A stretch of 64,000 nucleotides of DNA from Streptomyces sp. SCSIO 75703. GTDB taxonomy: Bacteria; Actinomycetota; Actinomycetes; Streptomycetales; Streptomycetaceae. Location: NCBI RefSeq assembly GCF_036607905.1, contig NZ_CP144555.1, forward strand, positions 5,084,001-5,148,000, given 5' to 3'. Positions 1-8,848 of the stretch are shown one piece after another; positions within the stretch are counted from its first letter, which is position 1, and each line of letters begins with the position of its first letter. Below the pieces are notes generated by a model that ran no database searches, was not told the DNA's origin, and saw only the letters and a list, made by a program, of their open reading frames with translations. A program made the position numbers and the translations under genes.

Positions 1-4
1 GGGG

Positions 5-1801
5 TCACTTGCGGTAGAGCGCCTCGATCTCGTCGGCGTAGTCCTTCGCCACCACGCCCCGCTTCAGCTTCAGCGACGGCGTCAGATGGCCCGACTCCTC
101 CGTGAACTGGGCGTCCAGCACCCGGAACTTGCGCACCGACTCCGCCTTGGAGACCGCCGCGTTCCCGTCGTCCACCGCCGCCTGCACGGCGGCCAGCAGC
201 TCGGGGTCCTCGCGCAGCGAGGCGGCCGTCGAACCGGCCGGCTTGCCGTGGTCGGCGCACCAGCGGCCGAGGAACTCCTCGTCGATGGTGACCAGCGCGC
301 CCACGAACGGCCGTCCGTCGCCCACCACCATGCACTCCGCGACCAGCGCGTGCGCCCGGATGCGGTCCTCGATCACCGCCGGGGCGACGTTCTTACCGCC
401 CGCCGTGACGATGATCTCCTTCTTGCGGCCGGTGATCCGCAGGTAGCCGTCCTCGTCGAGGGTGCCGATGTCGCCGGTGTGGAACCAGCCGTCGGCCAGC
501 GCCTCGGCGGTCGCGGCCGGATTGCCCCAGTACTCCTTGAACAGGTGCTCGCCGTGCAACAGCACCTCGCCGTCGTCGGCGATGCGCACCACCGAGCCGG
601 GCAGCGGCTGGCCCACCGTGCCGATCTTCTGCCGGTCCCAGGGGTTGAAGGCGGTGGCCGCGCAGGACTCGGTCAGCCCGTAGCCCTCCAGCACGGTGAA
701 GCCGATGCCGCGGAAGAAGTGCCCGAGCCGCTCGCCCAGCGGGGCGCCGCCGGAGATGGCGTACTCGCCGCGCCCGCCGAGGACCGCGCGCAGCTTGCCG
801 TACACCAGCCGGTCGAAGAGCCGGTGGCGCATCCGCAGGCCGAACGAGGGGCCCGCCGGGCTGTCCAGCGCCTTGCTGTACGCGATGGCCGTGTCGGCGG
901 CCTTGTCGAAGATCTTGCCCTTGCCGTCGGCCTGCGCCTTGGCCCGCGCCCCGTTGTAGACCTTCTCGAAGACCCGCGGCACGCCGAGGATCAGCGTCGG
1001 GCGGAACGCGGCCAGCTCGTCGGTGAGGTTCCTGATGTCGGGGACGCAGCCCAGTTTGATCGGCGCCATCATCGGCGCGATCTGCACCAGCCGCCCGAAG
1101 ACGTGCGCCAGCGGCAGGAAGAGCAGCACGCTGCACTCGCCGGTGCGAAAGAGCGGGCGCAGCCGCTCGACGACGTTGCCGCACTCGGCGAAGAAGCTGC
1201 GGTGGGTCAGCACACAGCCCTTGGGCCGGCCGGTGGTGCCCGAGGTGTAGACGATCGTCGCCGGGTCGTCGGCCTTCGCCAGCGAGCCGCGCTCCTCGAC
1301 CGTGCGGTCCGTCACGTCCCGGCCGAGCCGGCCCAGCTCCTCCACGCCCCCGGCGTCGATCTGCCAGAGGTGCTCGAGCGCGGGCAGCTCCTCGCGCACC
1401 GACTCCACGGCGGCGGCGTGCGCCGGCGACTCCACCACGCAGGCGGTCGCGCCGGAGTCGCCGAGGATCCACCGCACCTGCTCGGGGGAGCTGGTCTCGT
1501 AGACCGGCACGGTGACCCCGCCCGCGCTCCAGATGGCGAAGTCCAGCAGCGTCCACTCGTAGCGGGTCCGGGACATCAGGCCGACCCGGTCGCCCGGCTG
1601 CACGCCCGCGGCGATCAGGCCCTTGGCGGCGGCGTGCACCTCGGCGAGGAACTCCCGCGCGCTCACGTCCTGCCAGGCGTCGCCCGCCTTGCGGGCGATG
1701 ACGGCGACCTCCGGATGCTGCGCGGCGTTTCTGCGGACGATGTCGGTCAGGTTTCCGTCCGCGGGGACCTCGTACAAGGCCGGAAGGCTGAACTCGCGCA
1801 A
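5..1801 (-). CDS. long-chain acyl-CoA synthetase (AMP-binding)
   Basis: Predicted to activate fatty acids with ATP and CoA through an acyl-adenylate, feeding beta-oxidation or lipid synthesis in the cytosol. The 598-residue product has the AMP-binding loop TSGTTGRPKG at residues 186-195, the YGLTES motif in the middle, and the hinge TGD...GRKKEIIVTAGGKN near the C-terminus, all typical of FadD15-like enzymes. I place the start at a TTG (1801) because a GAGGAG ribosome site lies 8 nt upstream and homologues begin at MREFSLPALYEVP; the reading frame stays open further upstream but that extension looks non-coding. Divergent from the phosphoesterase. The exact chain length accepted cannot be read from sequence. 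Confidence 0.92.
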   Translation of the reverse strand: MREFSLPALYEVPADGNLTDIVRRNAAQHPEVAVIARKAGDAWQDVSAREFLAEVHAAAKGLIAAGVQPGDRVGLMSRTRYEWTLLDFAIWSAGGVTVPVYETSSPEQVRWILGDSGATACVVESPAHAAAVESVREELPALEHLWQIDAGGVEELGRLGRDVTDRTVEERGSLAKADDPATIVYTSGTTGRPKGCVLTHRSFFAECGNVVERLRPLFRTGECSVLLFLPLAHVFGRLVQIAPMMAPIKLGCVPDIRNLTDELAAFRPTLILGVPRVFEKVYNGARAKAQADGKGKIFDKAADTAIAYSKALDSPAGPSFGLRMRHRLFDRLVYGKLRAVLGGRGEYAISGGAPLGERLGHFFRGIGFTVLEGYGLTESCAATAFNPWDRQKIGTVGQPLPGSVVRIADDGEVLLHGEHLFKEYWGNPAATAEALADGWFHTGDIGTLDEDGYLRITGRKKEIIVTAGGKNVAPAVIEDRIRAHALVAECMVVGDGRPFVGALVTIDEEFLGRWCADHGKPAGSTAASLREDPELLAAVQAAVDDGNAAVSKAESVRKFRVLDAQFTEESGHLTPSLKLKRGVVAKDYADEIEALYRK

Positions 1802-2097
1802 GACTGCTGCTCCTCTTAGGGCGCCGGCGCCATGACGGTGTGTGATGCGTCGGTGCGGTCCATGGCTCGGGCTGGTGCTCGGGGCTTCGCATGCCGAAAG
1901 CCCGAGCACGACGGGACTGCCCGGACGTTACCCGTCGGTATGGGCTCTCCGACAGGGGGTCCCCGCGAGATGTTCGCTGCGTCACACGTAGGGGGTTTCC
2001 TTTGCGCAGAGTAGTCGACGCGGCGACCGGCCAGCCAGTAACGGCAGGTCCGCCCGCCACTGTTCACGCCACCCGCACCCGCTTACGCTTGATCGGC
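1802..2097. promoter_or_regulatory. divergent intergenic region with long hairpin
   Basis: This 296-bp gap separates two divergent genes and must hold both promoters, though no clear -35/-10 pair stands out. It contains an imperfect inverted repeat at 1875-1909 (arms GTGCTCGGG and CCCGAGCAC, extended inward by a CTTCG/CGAAAG pairing with two bulges) that could fold in the leader of either transcript. Confidence 0.45.
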
Positions 2098-2895
2098 ATG
2101 GCATTCACACCGCCCGGCGGCGCGACGACGCGCGTCCACGTGGTCAGCGACGTCCACGGCAACGCCCGCGACCTGGCCCGGGCAGGCGAGGGGGCCGACG
2201 CCCTGGTCTGTCTGGGCGACCTGATCCTCTTCCTCGACTACGCCGACCACTCGCGCGGCATCTTCCCCGACCTGTTCGGGGTCGCCAACGCCGACCGGAT
2301 CGTCGCGCTGCGCACCGCCCGGCGCTTCGAGGAGGCCCGCGAGTTCGGGGCCCGGCTCTGGGCCGGCGTCGGCGAGGACCGGTCGGTGCTCATCGAACGG
2401 GCGGTGCGCAAGCAGTACACCGAACTGTTCGCCGCCTTCCCCACCCCGACGTACGCCACCTACGGCAACGTCGACATGCCCGCCCTGTGGCCCGAGTACG
2501 CCGGGGCCGGCACCACCGTGCTGGACGGACAGCGGGTGGAGATCGGCGGGCGCGTCTTCGGTTTCGTGGGCGGCGGACTGCGCACCCCGATGCGCACCCC
2601 GTTCGAGATCGGCGACGAGGAGTACGCGGCGAAGATCGAGGCCGTCGGCGAGGTCGACGTCCTGTGCACCCACATCCCGCCGGAGGTGCCGGAACTGGTC
2701 TACGACACCGTCGCCCGGCGCTTCGAGCGGGGCAGCCGGGCCCTGCTGGAGGCGATCCGGCGGACCCGGCCCCGCTACGCCCTCTTCGGCCACGTCCACC
2801 AGCCGCTGGCCCGGCGGATGCGGATCGGGGCCACCGAGTGCGTGAACGTCGGCCACTTCGCCACCACCGGCCGGCCCTGGGTCCTCGAATGGTGA
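2098..2895 (+). CDS. calcineurin-like metallophosphoesterase
   Basis: A 265-residue cytosolic metallophosphoesterase. The metal-binding motifs appear in order: SDVHGN (residues 17-22), CLGDL (about 38-42), YGNVD in the middle, THIPPE, and the closing GHVHQP near the C-terminus. These coordinate a dinuclear metal centre in the family. The ATG at 2098 is chosen because the conserved fold begins a few residues later; an open frame extends about 200 bp upstream but is not conserved-looking. The substrate is unknown. It could form a transcriptional unit with the SRPBCC gene 124 bp downstream. Confidence 0.85.
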   Translation: MAFTPPGGATTRVHVVSDVHGNARDLARAGEGADALVCLGDLILFLDYADHSRGIFPDLFGVANADRIVALRTARRFEEAREFGARLWAGVGEDRSVLIERAVRKQYTELFAAFPTPTYATYGNVDMPALWPEYAGAGTTVLDGQRVEIGGRVFGFVGGGLRTPMRTPFEIGDEEYAAKIEAVGEVDVLCTHIPPEVPELVYDTVARRFERGSRALLEAIRRTRPRYALFGHVHQPLARRMRIGATECVNVGHFATTGRPWVLEW

Positions 2896-3019
2896 CGCGG
2901 CGCCGCCCGCGCGGTCCGGCAGGTGGCGGCGGCCGACGTCCGGCTGCGCGGTAGCCTGCACGCGGCACACCGTGCCGAGACGATCCCAGTACCGGCCCGC
3001 ATCCGGAGGAGCCACGGCG

Positions 3020-3460
3020 ATGGCGGAACACACCAGTTCGAGCATCACGATCGAGGCGGCGCCCGCCGACGTCATGGAGGTGATCGCCGACTTCGCCCGC
3101 TACCCCGACTGGACCGGAGAGGTGAAGGAGGCCGAGGTCCTCGCCACCGGTGCCGACGGCCGCGCCGAGCAGGTCCGCCTCGTCATGGACGCCGGCGCCA
3201 TCAAGGACGACCAGACCCTCGGCTACACCTGGACCGGCCCCTACGAGGTCTCCTGGACCCTGGTCAAGTCCCAGATGCTCCGTTCCCTGGACGGCTCCTA
3301 CCAGCTCAAGCCGTCCGGCAAGGGCACCGAGGTGACCTACCGGCTCACCGTCGACGTCAAGATCCCGATGCTCGGCATGATCAAGCGCAAGGCCGAGAAG
3401 GTCATCATCGACCGGGCCCTGGCCGGCCTGAAGAAGCGCGTGGAGTCGGTGCACCCGTAA
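3020..3460 (+). CDS. SRPBCC-family (START-like) protein
   Basis: A 146-residue single-domain protein of the SRPBCC/polyketide-cyclase-like superfamily, a helix-grip fold that binds hydrophobic ligands. The N-terminus has the usual pattern: a short strand, then APADVMEVIADFARYPDW, followed by alternating strands and a long C-terminal helix. The start is set by GGAGGA 9 nt before the ATG. The gene lies 56 bp before the ArsA-like ATPase gene, so the two are probably co-transcribed. Ligand and pathway are unknown; nothing suggests a role in polyketide synthesis here. Confidence 0.8.
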   Translation: MAEHTSSSITIEAAPADVMEVIADFARYPDWTGEVKEAEVLATGADGRAEQVRLVMDAGAIKDDQTLGYTWTGPYEVSWTLVKSQMLRSLDGSYQLKPSGKGTEVTYRLTVDVKIPMLGMIKRKAEKVIIDRALAGLKKRVESVHP

Positions 3461-3516
3461 CGCCGCCCCCGGTGTGCGGGCACCGGGGTCCCGCGGCGCG
3501 GGTAGCGTTCGCTCTC

Positions 3517-4689
3517 ATGCGCACCCTCCTGATCACGGGCCCCGGCGGCAGTGGCCGTACCACCGTCGCGGCCGCCACCGCGCTCGCCGCCGCCCGTGCG
3601 GGCCACCGCACCCTCCTGATCGGCTCGGACCGCGACGACACCCTCGGCGCCGCGCTCGGCGTCGCCACCGGGGGGACGCCGGCCCCCGCCGCACCGGGCC
3701 TGACCGTCTGGCGTCCCGACGCCGCCCGCGGCTTCCGTGACGACCTCGCCGCCCTCCAGGAACGCGCCGCCTCCGCACTCGACCTGCTCGGCGCCGCCCG
3801 CCTCGACCCCGAGGAGCTGACCCCGCTCCCCGGCGCCGGGGCCCTCGCCCTGCTGCGGGCCCTGCGGGACGCCGCCCTCGCCGAGGCGCACGACGTGCTC
3901 GTCGTCGACCTGCCGCCCGTGCCCGAGGCCCTCGCCCTGCTCGCCCTGCCCGAGGAACTCCGCCGCTACCTGCGCCGGCTGCTCCCGCCCGAGCGGCAGG
4001 CCGCCCGCGCCCTGCGCCCCGTCCTGGGCCGCCTGGCCGGTGTCCCGCTGCCCGCCGAGGGCCTCTACGAGACCACCGCCCGCTGGGACCGCGAACTGGC
4101 CGCCACCGAGGCCGTCCTCGCCGATCCCGGCACCGTCGTCCGGCTGGTCGCCGAACCCGGCCCGGCCGGTGCCGACGCCGTCCGCGCCGCCGGTCTCGGC
4201 CTCGCCCTGCGCGGACTGCGCACCGACCTGCTCGTCGCCAACCGGGTGCTGCCCGAGGACGTGCCCGCCGACGGCTGGCTCGCCGGCCCCCTCGCCCAGC
4301 AGCGCAAGACCCTCGACGCCTGGCACGAGACGCACGCCGTGCACCCCGTCCCCCACCTGGGCCGGGACCCGCGCGGCGCCGACGACCTGACCGCCCTCGC
4401 CGCCCCGCACACCGGGCCGGACGGGCCGCCCGTCGCCTGGCCGGTCACCGACCGGCTCGCCGCCGACGGCGTCCTCGTCTGGCACATCCCGCTGCCCGGC
4501 GCGGTCCGCGAGGAACTCGACCTGGTGCGGCGCGGCGACGAACTCGTCGTCACGGCGGGCCCGTTCCGCCGGATCGTGCCGCTGCCCTCCGCGCTGCGCC
4601 GCTGCACCGTCGAGGGCGCCGCGCTGCGGGAGGGCACCCTCGCCGTCCGGTTCGCGCCGGACCCGCGGCTGTGGCCCGGCGGCCGGTGA
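3517..4689 (+). CDS. ArsA-like ATPase with altered P-loop
   Basis: A 390-residue protein of the ArsA/Get3 branch of the SIMIBI NTPases. The N-terminal P-loop reads GPGGSGRTT (residues 8-16), where the family normally has GKGGVGKTT, so both the signature lysine and the catalytic lysine are replaced, by Pro and Arg. The last ~75 residues form the small HSP20-like beta domain that many actinobacterial ArsA homologues carry. No CXXC or metalloid-binding cysteines are seen, so an arsenite role is unlikely. It probably acts in the cytosol with the neighbouring SRPBCC and DUF5304 products, but this is inference from position only. Confidence 0.75.
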   Translation: MRTLLITGPGGSGRTTVAAATALAAARAGHRTLLIGSDRDDTLGAALGVATGGTPAPAAPGLTVWRPDAARGFRDDLAALQERAASALDLLGAARLDPEELTPLPGAGALALLRALRDAALAEAHDVLVVDLPPVPEALALLALPEELRRYLRRLLPPERQAARALRPVLGRLAGVPLPAEGLYETTARWDRELAATEAVLADPGTVVRLVAEPGPAGADAVRAAGLGLALRGLRTDLLVANRVLPEDVPADGWLAGPLAQQRKTLDAWHETHAVHPVPHLGRDPRGADDLTALAAPHTGPDGPPVAWPVTDRLAADGVLVWHIPLPGAVREELDLVRRGDELVVTAGPFRRIVPLPSALRRCTVEGAALREGTLAVRFAPDPRLWPGGR

Positions 4690-4746
4690 ACCTCCCGGGC
4701 CCGGTCGGGTAACGTCGGAGGCACGAAACCCAGTCAGGAGTCCGTC

Positions 4747-5292
4747 ATGAGCGAAGAGCCGCCCACGCCCGAGGACGCTCGCGCCGACGCGGCCGACGCG
4801 GCCGACGAGGTGCGGGTGACCGACGCCGACGCCTGGTCCACGGCGTGCGCCGAGGACCTGGAGGAGGAGAAGGCCCGCCGCCGCTCCGCCTACGGACCGC
4901 CCCCCGGCTCGGCCGCCGAGGAACTGCGCCGGCTGGTCGACGCGGTCGCCGACAAGCTCACCGGCCTCCCCGTCCCGCTGCTCGGCGCGGTCGCCGGACC
5001 CGCCGCCCAGGAGGCGGTGCGGCAGGCCGTCCGGCAGGCCAAGGCCGCCGTCGAGCCCGTCATCGAGCGCAACCCCGACGTCTTCGACCACCTCGCCGCG
5101 GCCGGCGGGGAACTCCTGGCCGCCTACCGTTCCGCGGTCCGGGGCCAGGAGCACCGCTGGACCACCGGGGCCACCGGGAACGGGGCCGAGGACGACCCCC
5201 GCGACACCGCCGCCCCCCGCGGGGACGGCGAGGGCGGCGCGGACGACGACGGCGAGGGCGGCGGCACCGGCCGGCGCGTCGACCTGGACTGA
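4747..5292 (+). CDS. DUF5304 protein upstream of glkA (SCO2127-like)
   Basis: A 181-residue acidic protein. The middle (about residues 55-120) is alpha-helical with a conserved core around ELRRLVDAVADKL and VIERNPDVFDHL; both ends are low-complexity, rich in Asp, Ala and Gly. A strong AGGAG lies 8 nt before the ATG. In S. coelicolor the gene at this position, SCO2127, has been linked to restoring glucose sensitivity and catabolite repression in mutants, but its biochemical role is unknown. Position before glucokinase is conserved, although a 128-bp gap suggests glkA also has its own promoter. Confidence 0.8.
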   Translation: MSEEPPTPEDARADAADAADEVRVTDADAWSTACAEDLEEEKARRRSAYGPPPGSAAEELRRLVDAVADKLTGLPVPLLGAVAGPAAQEAVRQAVRQAKAAVEPVIERNPDVFDHLAAAGGELLAAYRSAVRGQEHRWTTGATGNGAEDDPRDTAAPRGDGEGGADDDGEGGGTGRRVDLD

Positions 5293-5420
5293 GATCCCCC
5301 CGGTTCCGCCGCGAACGGCCGTGCGGTGCGGGCCCCAGCGGCCCGTCCGGGAAGCGAATCCGACGGCATCGCCTCGGGTACGGTTGGCCGTAGCGGGGCT
5401 CGACCGAAACTGAGGGATTC

Positions 5421-6374
5421 ATGGGACTCACCATCGGCGTCGACATCGGCGGCACGAAGATCGCGGCCGGCGTGGTCGACGAGGACGGAAACATCCTCTC
5501 GACCTTCAAGGTGCCGACCCCCACCACGCCCGAGGCCATCGTGGACGCCATCGCCGCCTCCGTGGACGGGGCGCGGGCCGGACACGAGATCGTCGGCGTG
5601 GGCATCGGCGCCGCCGGGTACGTCAACCGGCAGCGCTCCACCGTCTACTTCGCGCCGAACATCGACTGGCGCCAGGAGCCGCTCAAGGAGAAGGTCGAGG
5701 CCCGCGTGGGGCTCCCCGTCGTGGTGGAGAACGACGCGAACGCGGCGGCCTGGGGCGAGTACAAGTTCGGCGCGGGCAAGGGGCACCGCAACGTCATCTG
5801 CATCACGCTCGGCACCGGCCTGGGCGGCGGCATCATCATCGGCAACAAGCTGCGCCGCGGCCACTTCGGCGTGGCCGCCGAGTTCGGCCACATCCGCATG
5901 GTGCCCGACGGGCTGCTGTGCGGCTGCGGCTCCCAGGGCTGCTGGGAGCAGTACGCCTCCGGCCGCGCCCTCGTCCGCTACGCCAGGCAGCGCGCCAACG
6001 CCACCCCGGAGCGGGCCGACGTGCTCCTCGGCCTCGGCGACGGCACCCCCGGGGGCATCGAGGGCAAGCACATCTCCGTCGCCGCCCGGCAGGGCTGCCC
6101 GGTGGCCGTCGACTCCTACCGGGAACTCGCCCGCTGGGCCGGGGCCGGCCTCGCCGACCTGGCCTCGCTCTTCGACCCGTCCGCGTTCATCGTCGGCGGC
6201 GGCCTCTCCGACGAGGGCGACCTGGTCCTCGACCCGATCCGCACCTCGTACAAGCGGTGGCTGGTCGGCGGGAACTGGCGCCCGGTGGCCGACGTGATCG
6301 CCGCCCGGCTCGGGAACAAGGCGGGCCTCGTGGGCGCCGCCGACCTCGCCCGGGAGCCCGACCCGATCATGTGA
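5421..6374 (+). CDS. glkA: ROK-family glucokinase
   Basis: Phosphorylates glucose with ATP to glucose-6-phosphate and is the kinase needed for carbon catabolite repression in Streptomyces. The 317-residue protein has the ATP loop DIGGTK (residues 8-13), the sugar-binding END at 103-105, the phosphate motif LGTGLGGG near 130-137, EFGH at 154-157, and the ROK zinc site with cysteines 167, 169 and 174 (CGCGSQGCW). Length and motifs match S. coelicolor GlkA. A GAGGGA site precedes the ATG by 3 nt. A rho-independent type hairpin follows the stop codon. Confidence 0.97.
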   Translation: MGLTIGVDIGGTKIAAGVVDEDGNILSTFKVPTPTTPEAIVDAIAASVDGARAGHEIVGVGIGAAGYVNRQRSTVYFAPNIDWRQEPLKEKVEARVGLPVVVENDANAAAWGEYKFGAGKGHRNVICITLGTGLGGGIIIGNKLRRGHFGVAAEFGHIRMVPDGLLCGCGSQGCWEQYASGRALVRYARQRANATPERADVLLGLGDGTPGGIEGKHISVAARQGCPVAVDSYRELARWAGAGLADLASLFDPSAFIVGGGLSDEGDLVLDPIRTSYKRWLVGGNWRPVADVIAARLGNKAGLVGAADLAREPDPIM

Positions 6375-6389
6375 CGCCCGGTCGTGCGC

Positions 6390-6428
6390 GCGGGCCCGCC
6401 GAGCCCCACCCGGGGACGGCGGGCCCGC
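6390..6428 (+). terminator. terminator after glkA
   Basis: Perfect 12-bp inverted repeat, arms at 6390-6401 and 6417-6428 (GCGGGCCCGCCG and its complement), with a 15-nt loop that holds a second short CCCC/GGGG pairing. It lies 15 bp after the glkA stop. There is no U-run, as is usual for Streptomyces terminators. Confidence 0.7.
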
Positions 6429-6445
6429 GTCGTATCTTGACCGGC

Positions 6446-7204
6446 ATGGCGACCACCGACACCCCGCTGCCCGCCTCCCGCACCGAGCCCGACGGCTCCG
6501 CCGTCGTCCGGGTCCTCTCGTACAACGTCCGTTCGATGCGCGACGACACCGACGCCCTCGCCCGGGTCGTCGCCGCCTGCGAGGCCGACCTCGTCCTGCT
6601 CCAGGAGGCGCCCCGCTTCTTCCGCTGGCGCAAGAAGCTCGCCCGGCTCGCCGCCGCCTGCGATCTGGTCGTCCTCTCCGGGGGCGCCCCGGCCGCCGGA
6701 CCGGCGCTGCTGTGCTCGCTGAGGGCCACCGTGGAGCGCACCGGGGACGTGCTGCTGCCGCTCACCCCGGGGCTGCACCGGCGCGGCCTCGCCACCGCCG
6801 TGGTCGGCATCGGCGGCGCCCGCCTCGGCGTGCTGAGCTGCCACCTCTCGCTGCGGGCCGAAGAGCGCCTCGCCCAGGCCGGGATGGTCCTCGACCACCT
6901 GGCCCGGCTGGGCGTGGAGCATGCGGTGGCCGGCGGCGACCTCAACGAACGCCCCGGGGGGCCCACCCACCGGCGGCTCGCCGAGGGGCTGCGGGACTGC
7001 CGGACCGCGGCGCCGTGGGGCGGGGAGTACACCTCCACCGCGGCCGACCCGCACCAGCGCATCGACGCCCTCTTCACCACGGCCGGGGTCGAGGTGCTGG
7101 GCTGTGGGGTGCCGCGGAGCCTGCCCGGGGTGGACCGGGGCGATCTGGTGGCCGCCACCGACCACCTGCCGGTGCTGGCCGCCCTCCGCGTCCCGGCCTC
7201 CTGA
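6446..7204 (+). CDS. endonuclease/exonuclease/phosphatase family protein
   Basis: A 252-residue EEP-domain hydrolase. Seen motifs in order: LSYNVRS at the start of the fold, LLQEAPRF (metal-binding Glu), GGDLNERPG (Asp/Asn pair) and the C-terminal TDHLPV (catalytic Asp-His). No signal peptide or membrane segment is present, so it probably acts in the cytosol; whether it cuts DNA or removes phosphate from a small molecule cannot be told. The ATG follows a possible -10 (TATCTT, 6433-6438) closely, so the message may be leaderless. Confidence 0.82.
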   Translation: MATTDTPLPASRTEPDGSAVVRVLSYNVRSMRDDTDALARVVAACEADLVLLQEAPRFFRWRKKLARLAAACDLVVLSGGAPAAGPALLCSLRATVERTGDVLLPLTPGLHRRGLATAVVGIGGARLGVLSCHLSLRAEERLAQAGMVLDHLARLGVEHAVAGGDLNERPGGPTHRRLAEGLRDCRTAAPWGGEYTSTAADPHQRIDALFTTAGVEVLGCGVPRSLPGVDRGDLVAATDHLPVLAALRVPAS

Positions 7205-7231
7205 GCACCGGCCGGGGCCCACGGCGGCGGG

Positions 7232-7900
7232 TCAGACCACCGCGCCGCGGCCCGGGTCGTCGTCCCCCTCGTCGTCGGGGCGCATCCGCGCCACCAGCGT
7301 GGCGAAGCCGCCGAGGAAGCCGCCGATGGTGAGCAACGTCAGCCACCACGTCATCTCCCAGTCGAGGACCACCGCGAGCAGCAGCAGGACCGGGCCGCCG
7401 ATCACGCCCAGCCAGGCGAACTTCGTGGTGGTGTCGCCCTCCGACAGCGGCGGCGGCTCGGGCGGTACGAAGTGGCCCTCGTCCTCCTCGTCGAAGTCGT
7501 CCTCGGAGGGCTCGGCCAGCGAGTGGTCGCGGGGACCCACCCCCGGCGCGAAGGCCACCGAACCGCCGAGCGGGCGGGCCGGGGCGGGCTTCTCGTCGTT
7601 GGTGTCGGCCTCCAGCAGCGCCAGGTCCTCCACCGACTTGAACGGCTTCGCGCCCGGCGGGTCCGGCGGCTCCTGCCCGTAACCGGCGACGATGGCCGCC
7701 CAGGCGGCGTCCTCGTCGAAGGACGGCCCGGCGGCGCCCGGCGCGGCGTCCGCCGGCCCCTCCGCCTCCCCGGGGCGCGCACGCTCCCCCTCGGGAGGGG
7801 CGGGGCGCGGCCGGTCCGCCTCCGGAGCGGGCTGGGTGCCCCGCTCCTCCCGCTCCTCGCGTTCCTCGCGTTCGTCGCGGTCGGAGTCGTGCTCAGCCAC
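7232..7900 (-). CDS. acidic protein with two C-terminal membrane helices
   Basis: A 222-residue protein of unknown function. The first ~165 residues are highly acidic and probably disordered, opening with repeated E-R/E-E runs; two hydrophobic segments follow near residues 170-190 and 195-213, giving a tail-anchored double-spanning membrane protein with most of its mass in the cytosol. The GTG start (7900) overlaps the stop of the esterase gene by 8 bp and has AAGGAAGGG about 9 nt upstream, so translation is probably coupled. I do not recognise a named family. Confidence 0.75.
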   Translation of the reverse strand: MAEHDSDRDEREEREEREERGTQPAPEADRPRPAPPEGERARPGEAEGPADAAPGAAGPSFDEDAAWAAIVAGYGQEPPDPPGAKPFKSVEDLALLEADTNDEKPAPARPLGGSVAFAPGVGPRDHSLAEPSEDDFDEEDEGHFVPPEPPPLSEGDTTTKFAWLGVIGGPVLLLLAVVLDWEMTWWLTLLTIGGFLGGFATLVARMRPDDEGDDDPGRGAVV

Positions 7901-8696
7901 CTGCGGCCGTCCCTTCCTTGCCGAGACCGGGCTCCGTCTCCCCGACGGAACCGGGCGCGAGCCGGCCGATGAACGCGACGCTCTCCGCGAAGATCCGGTC
8001 CGCGTCATGGTCCAACGTCGCCACGTGAAAGCTCTGTTCCAGCAGGATCTCCGTCACGTCCGTCGAGGAGACCCGGCCCAGCACCCGCGCCGAGTCGGCC
8101 GGCGGCACCACGTGGTCGCGCGGACTGCGCAGGAGCAGCAGCGGCTGGGTGACCTGGGGCAGTTCGCCGTCGACGAGACGGAAGAAGGCGCGCAGCGAGT
8201 GCGCGGCGTGCAGCGGCACCCGGTCGTAGCCCAGTTCCCCGGCGCCGGGCCGGGCGATGTCGCTGGCGATGCCCCGGGTGGTGCGCACGAGGTGGCGCAG
8301 GACCGGCAGGGCGTGCGGGGCCAGGCCGTGCATCCGGTTGGCCGGGTTGACGACGATCACGCCGGAGACCGCGTCGCCGTGCCGGGCGGCGAGCCGCAGC
8401 GCGAGGGCGCCGCCCATCGACAGCCCGGCCACGAAGACCCTCTCGCACCGCTCGCGCAGGACGTGCAGCGCGCGGTCGACCTCCGCGTACCAGTCCTGCC
8501 AGCCGGTGAGCTGGAGGTCCTGCCAGCGGGTGCCGTGTCCGGGCAGCAGCGGCAGCGAGACGGACAGGCCGCGCGCGGCGAGGTGGCCGGCCCAGGGACG
8601 CAGGGACTGCGGGGAGCCGGTGAAGCCGTGGCACAGGAGGACGCCGGCCTCCCCGCCGTCGTGGCGGAACGGCTCGGCTCCGGGCAGAACCGGCAC
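7893..8696 (-). CDS. alpha/beta hydrolase (carboxylesterase/lipase type)
   Basis: A 267-residue serine hydrolase. It has the oxyanion segment HGFTGSP, the nucleophile elbow GLSMGG, an acid near LLRSPRDHVVPP and a catalytic His in EQSFHVATLDHDAD. This pattern resembles the Est30/monoglyceride-lipase type of carboxylesterase. No secretion signal is seen. The GTG start at 8696 is preferred because homologues begin at MPVLPGAEPF and GAGGGAG lies 7 nt upstream. It is the first gene of a two-gene operon with the membrane protein; a damage-type promoter motif lies about 58 bp upstream. Confidence 0.87.
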   Translation of the reverse strand: MPVLPGAEPFRHDGGEAGVLLCHGFTGSPQSLRPWAGHLAARGLSVSLPLLPGHGTRWQDLQLTGWQDWYAEVDRALHVLRERCERVFVAGLSMGGALALRLAARHGDAVSGVIVVNPANRMHGLAPHALPVLRHLVRTTRGIASDIARPGAGELGYDRVPLHAAHSLRAFFRLVDGELPQVTQPLLLLRSPRDHVVPPADSARVLGRVSSTDVTEILLEQSFHVATLDHDADRIFAESVAFIGRLAPGSVGETEPGLGKEGTAAGG

Positions 8697-8753
8697 GTGT
8701 GGTCTCCCTCGTGACGAGCGGGCACCGCGGGGCACACCGGGTGCGGGTACTTC

Positions 8754-8776
8754 ACCGTACGCGACCGCACTGACAC
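8754..8776 (-). promoter_or_regulatory. RecA-independent damage-type promoter motif
   Basis: On the minus strand the sequence reads GTGTCAGTG, eight bases, then TACGGT. This fits the RecA-NDp/PafBC consensus tTGTCRgtg-N8-TAnnnT at all but the first base. It would start transcription about 50 nt before the esterase gene. The match is by eye only. Confidence 0.5.
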
Positions 8777-8848
8777 CGACCAGGGCCGTCGGGGCCATCG
8801 ACCGTGGCCCGGGATAATCTCTCACCCTCAGACACAGGAGGCACTCGC

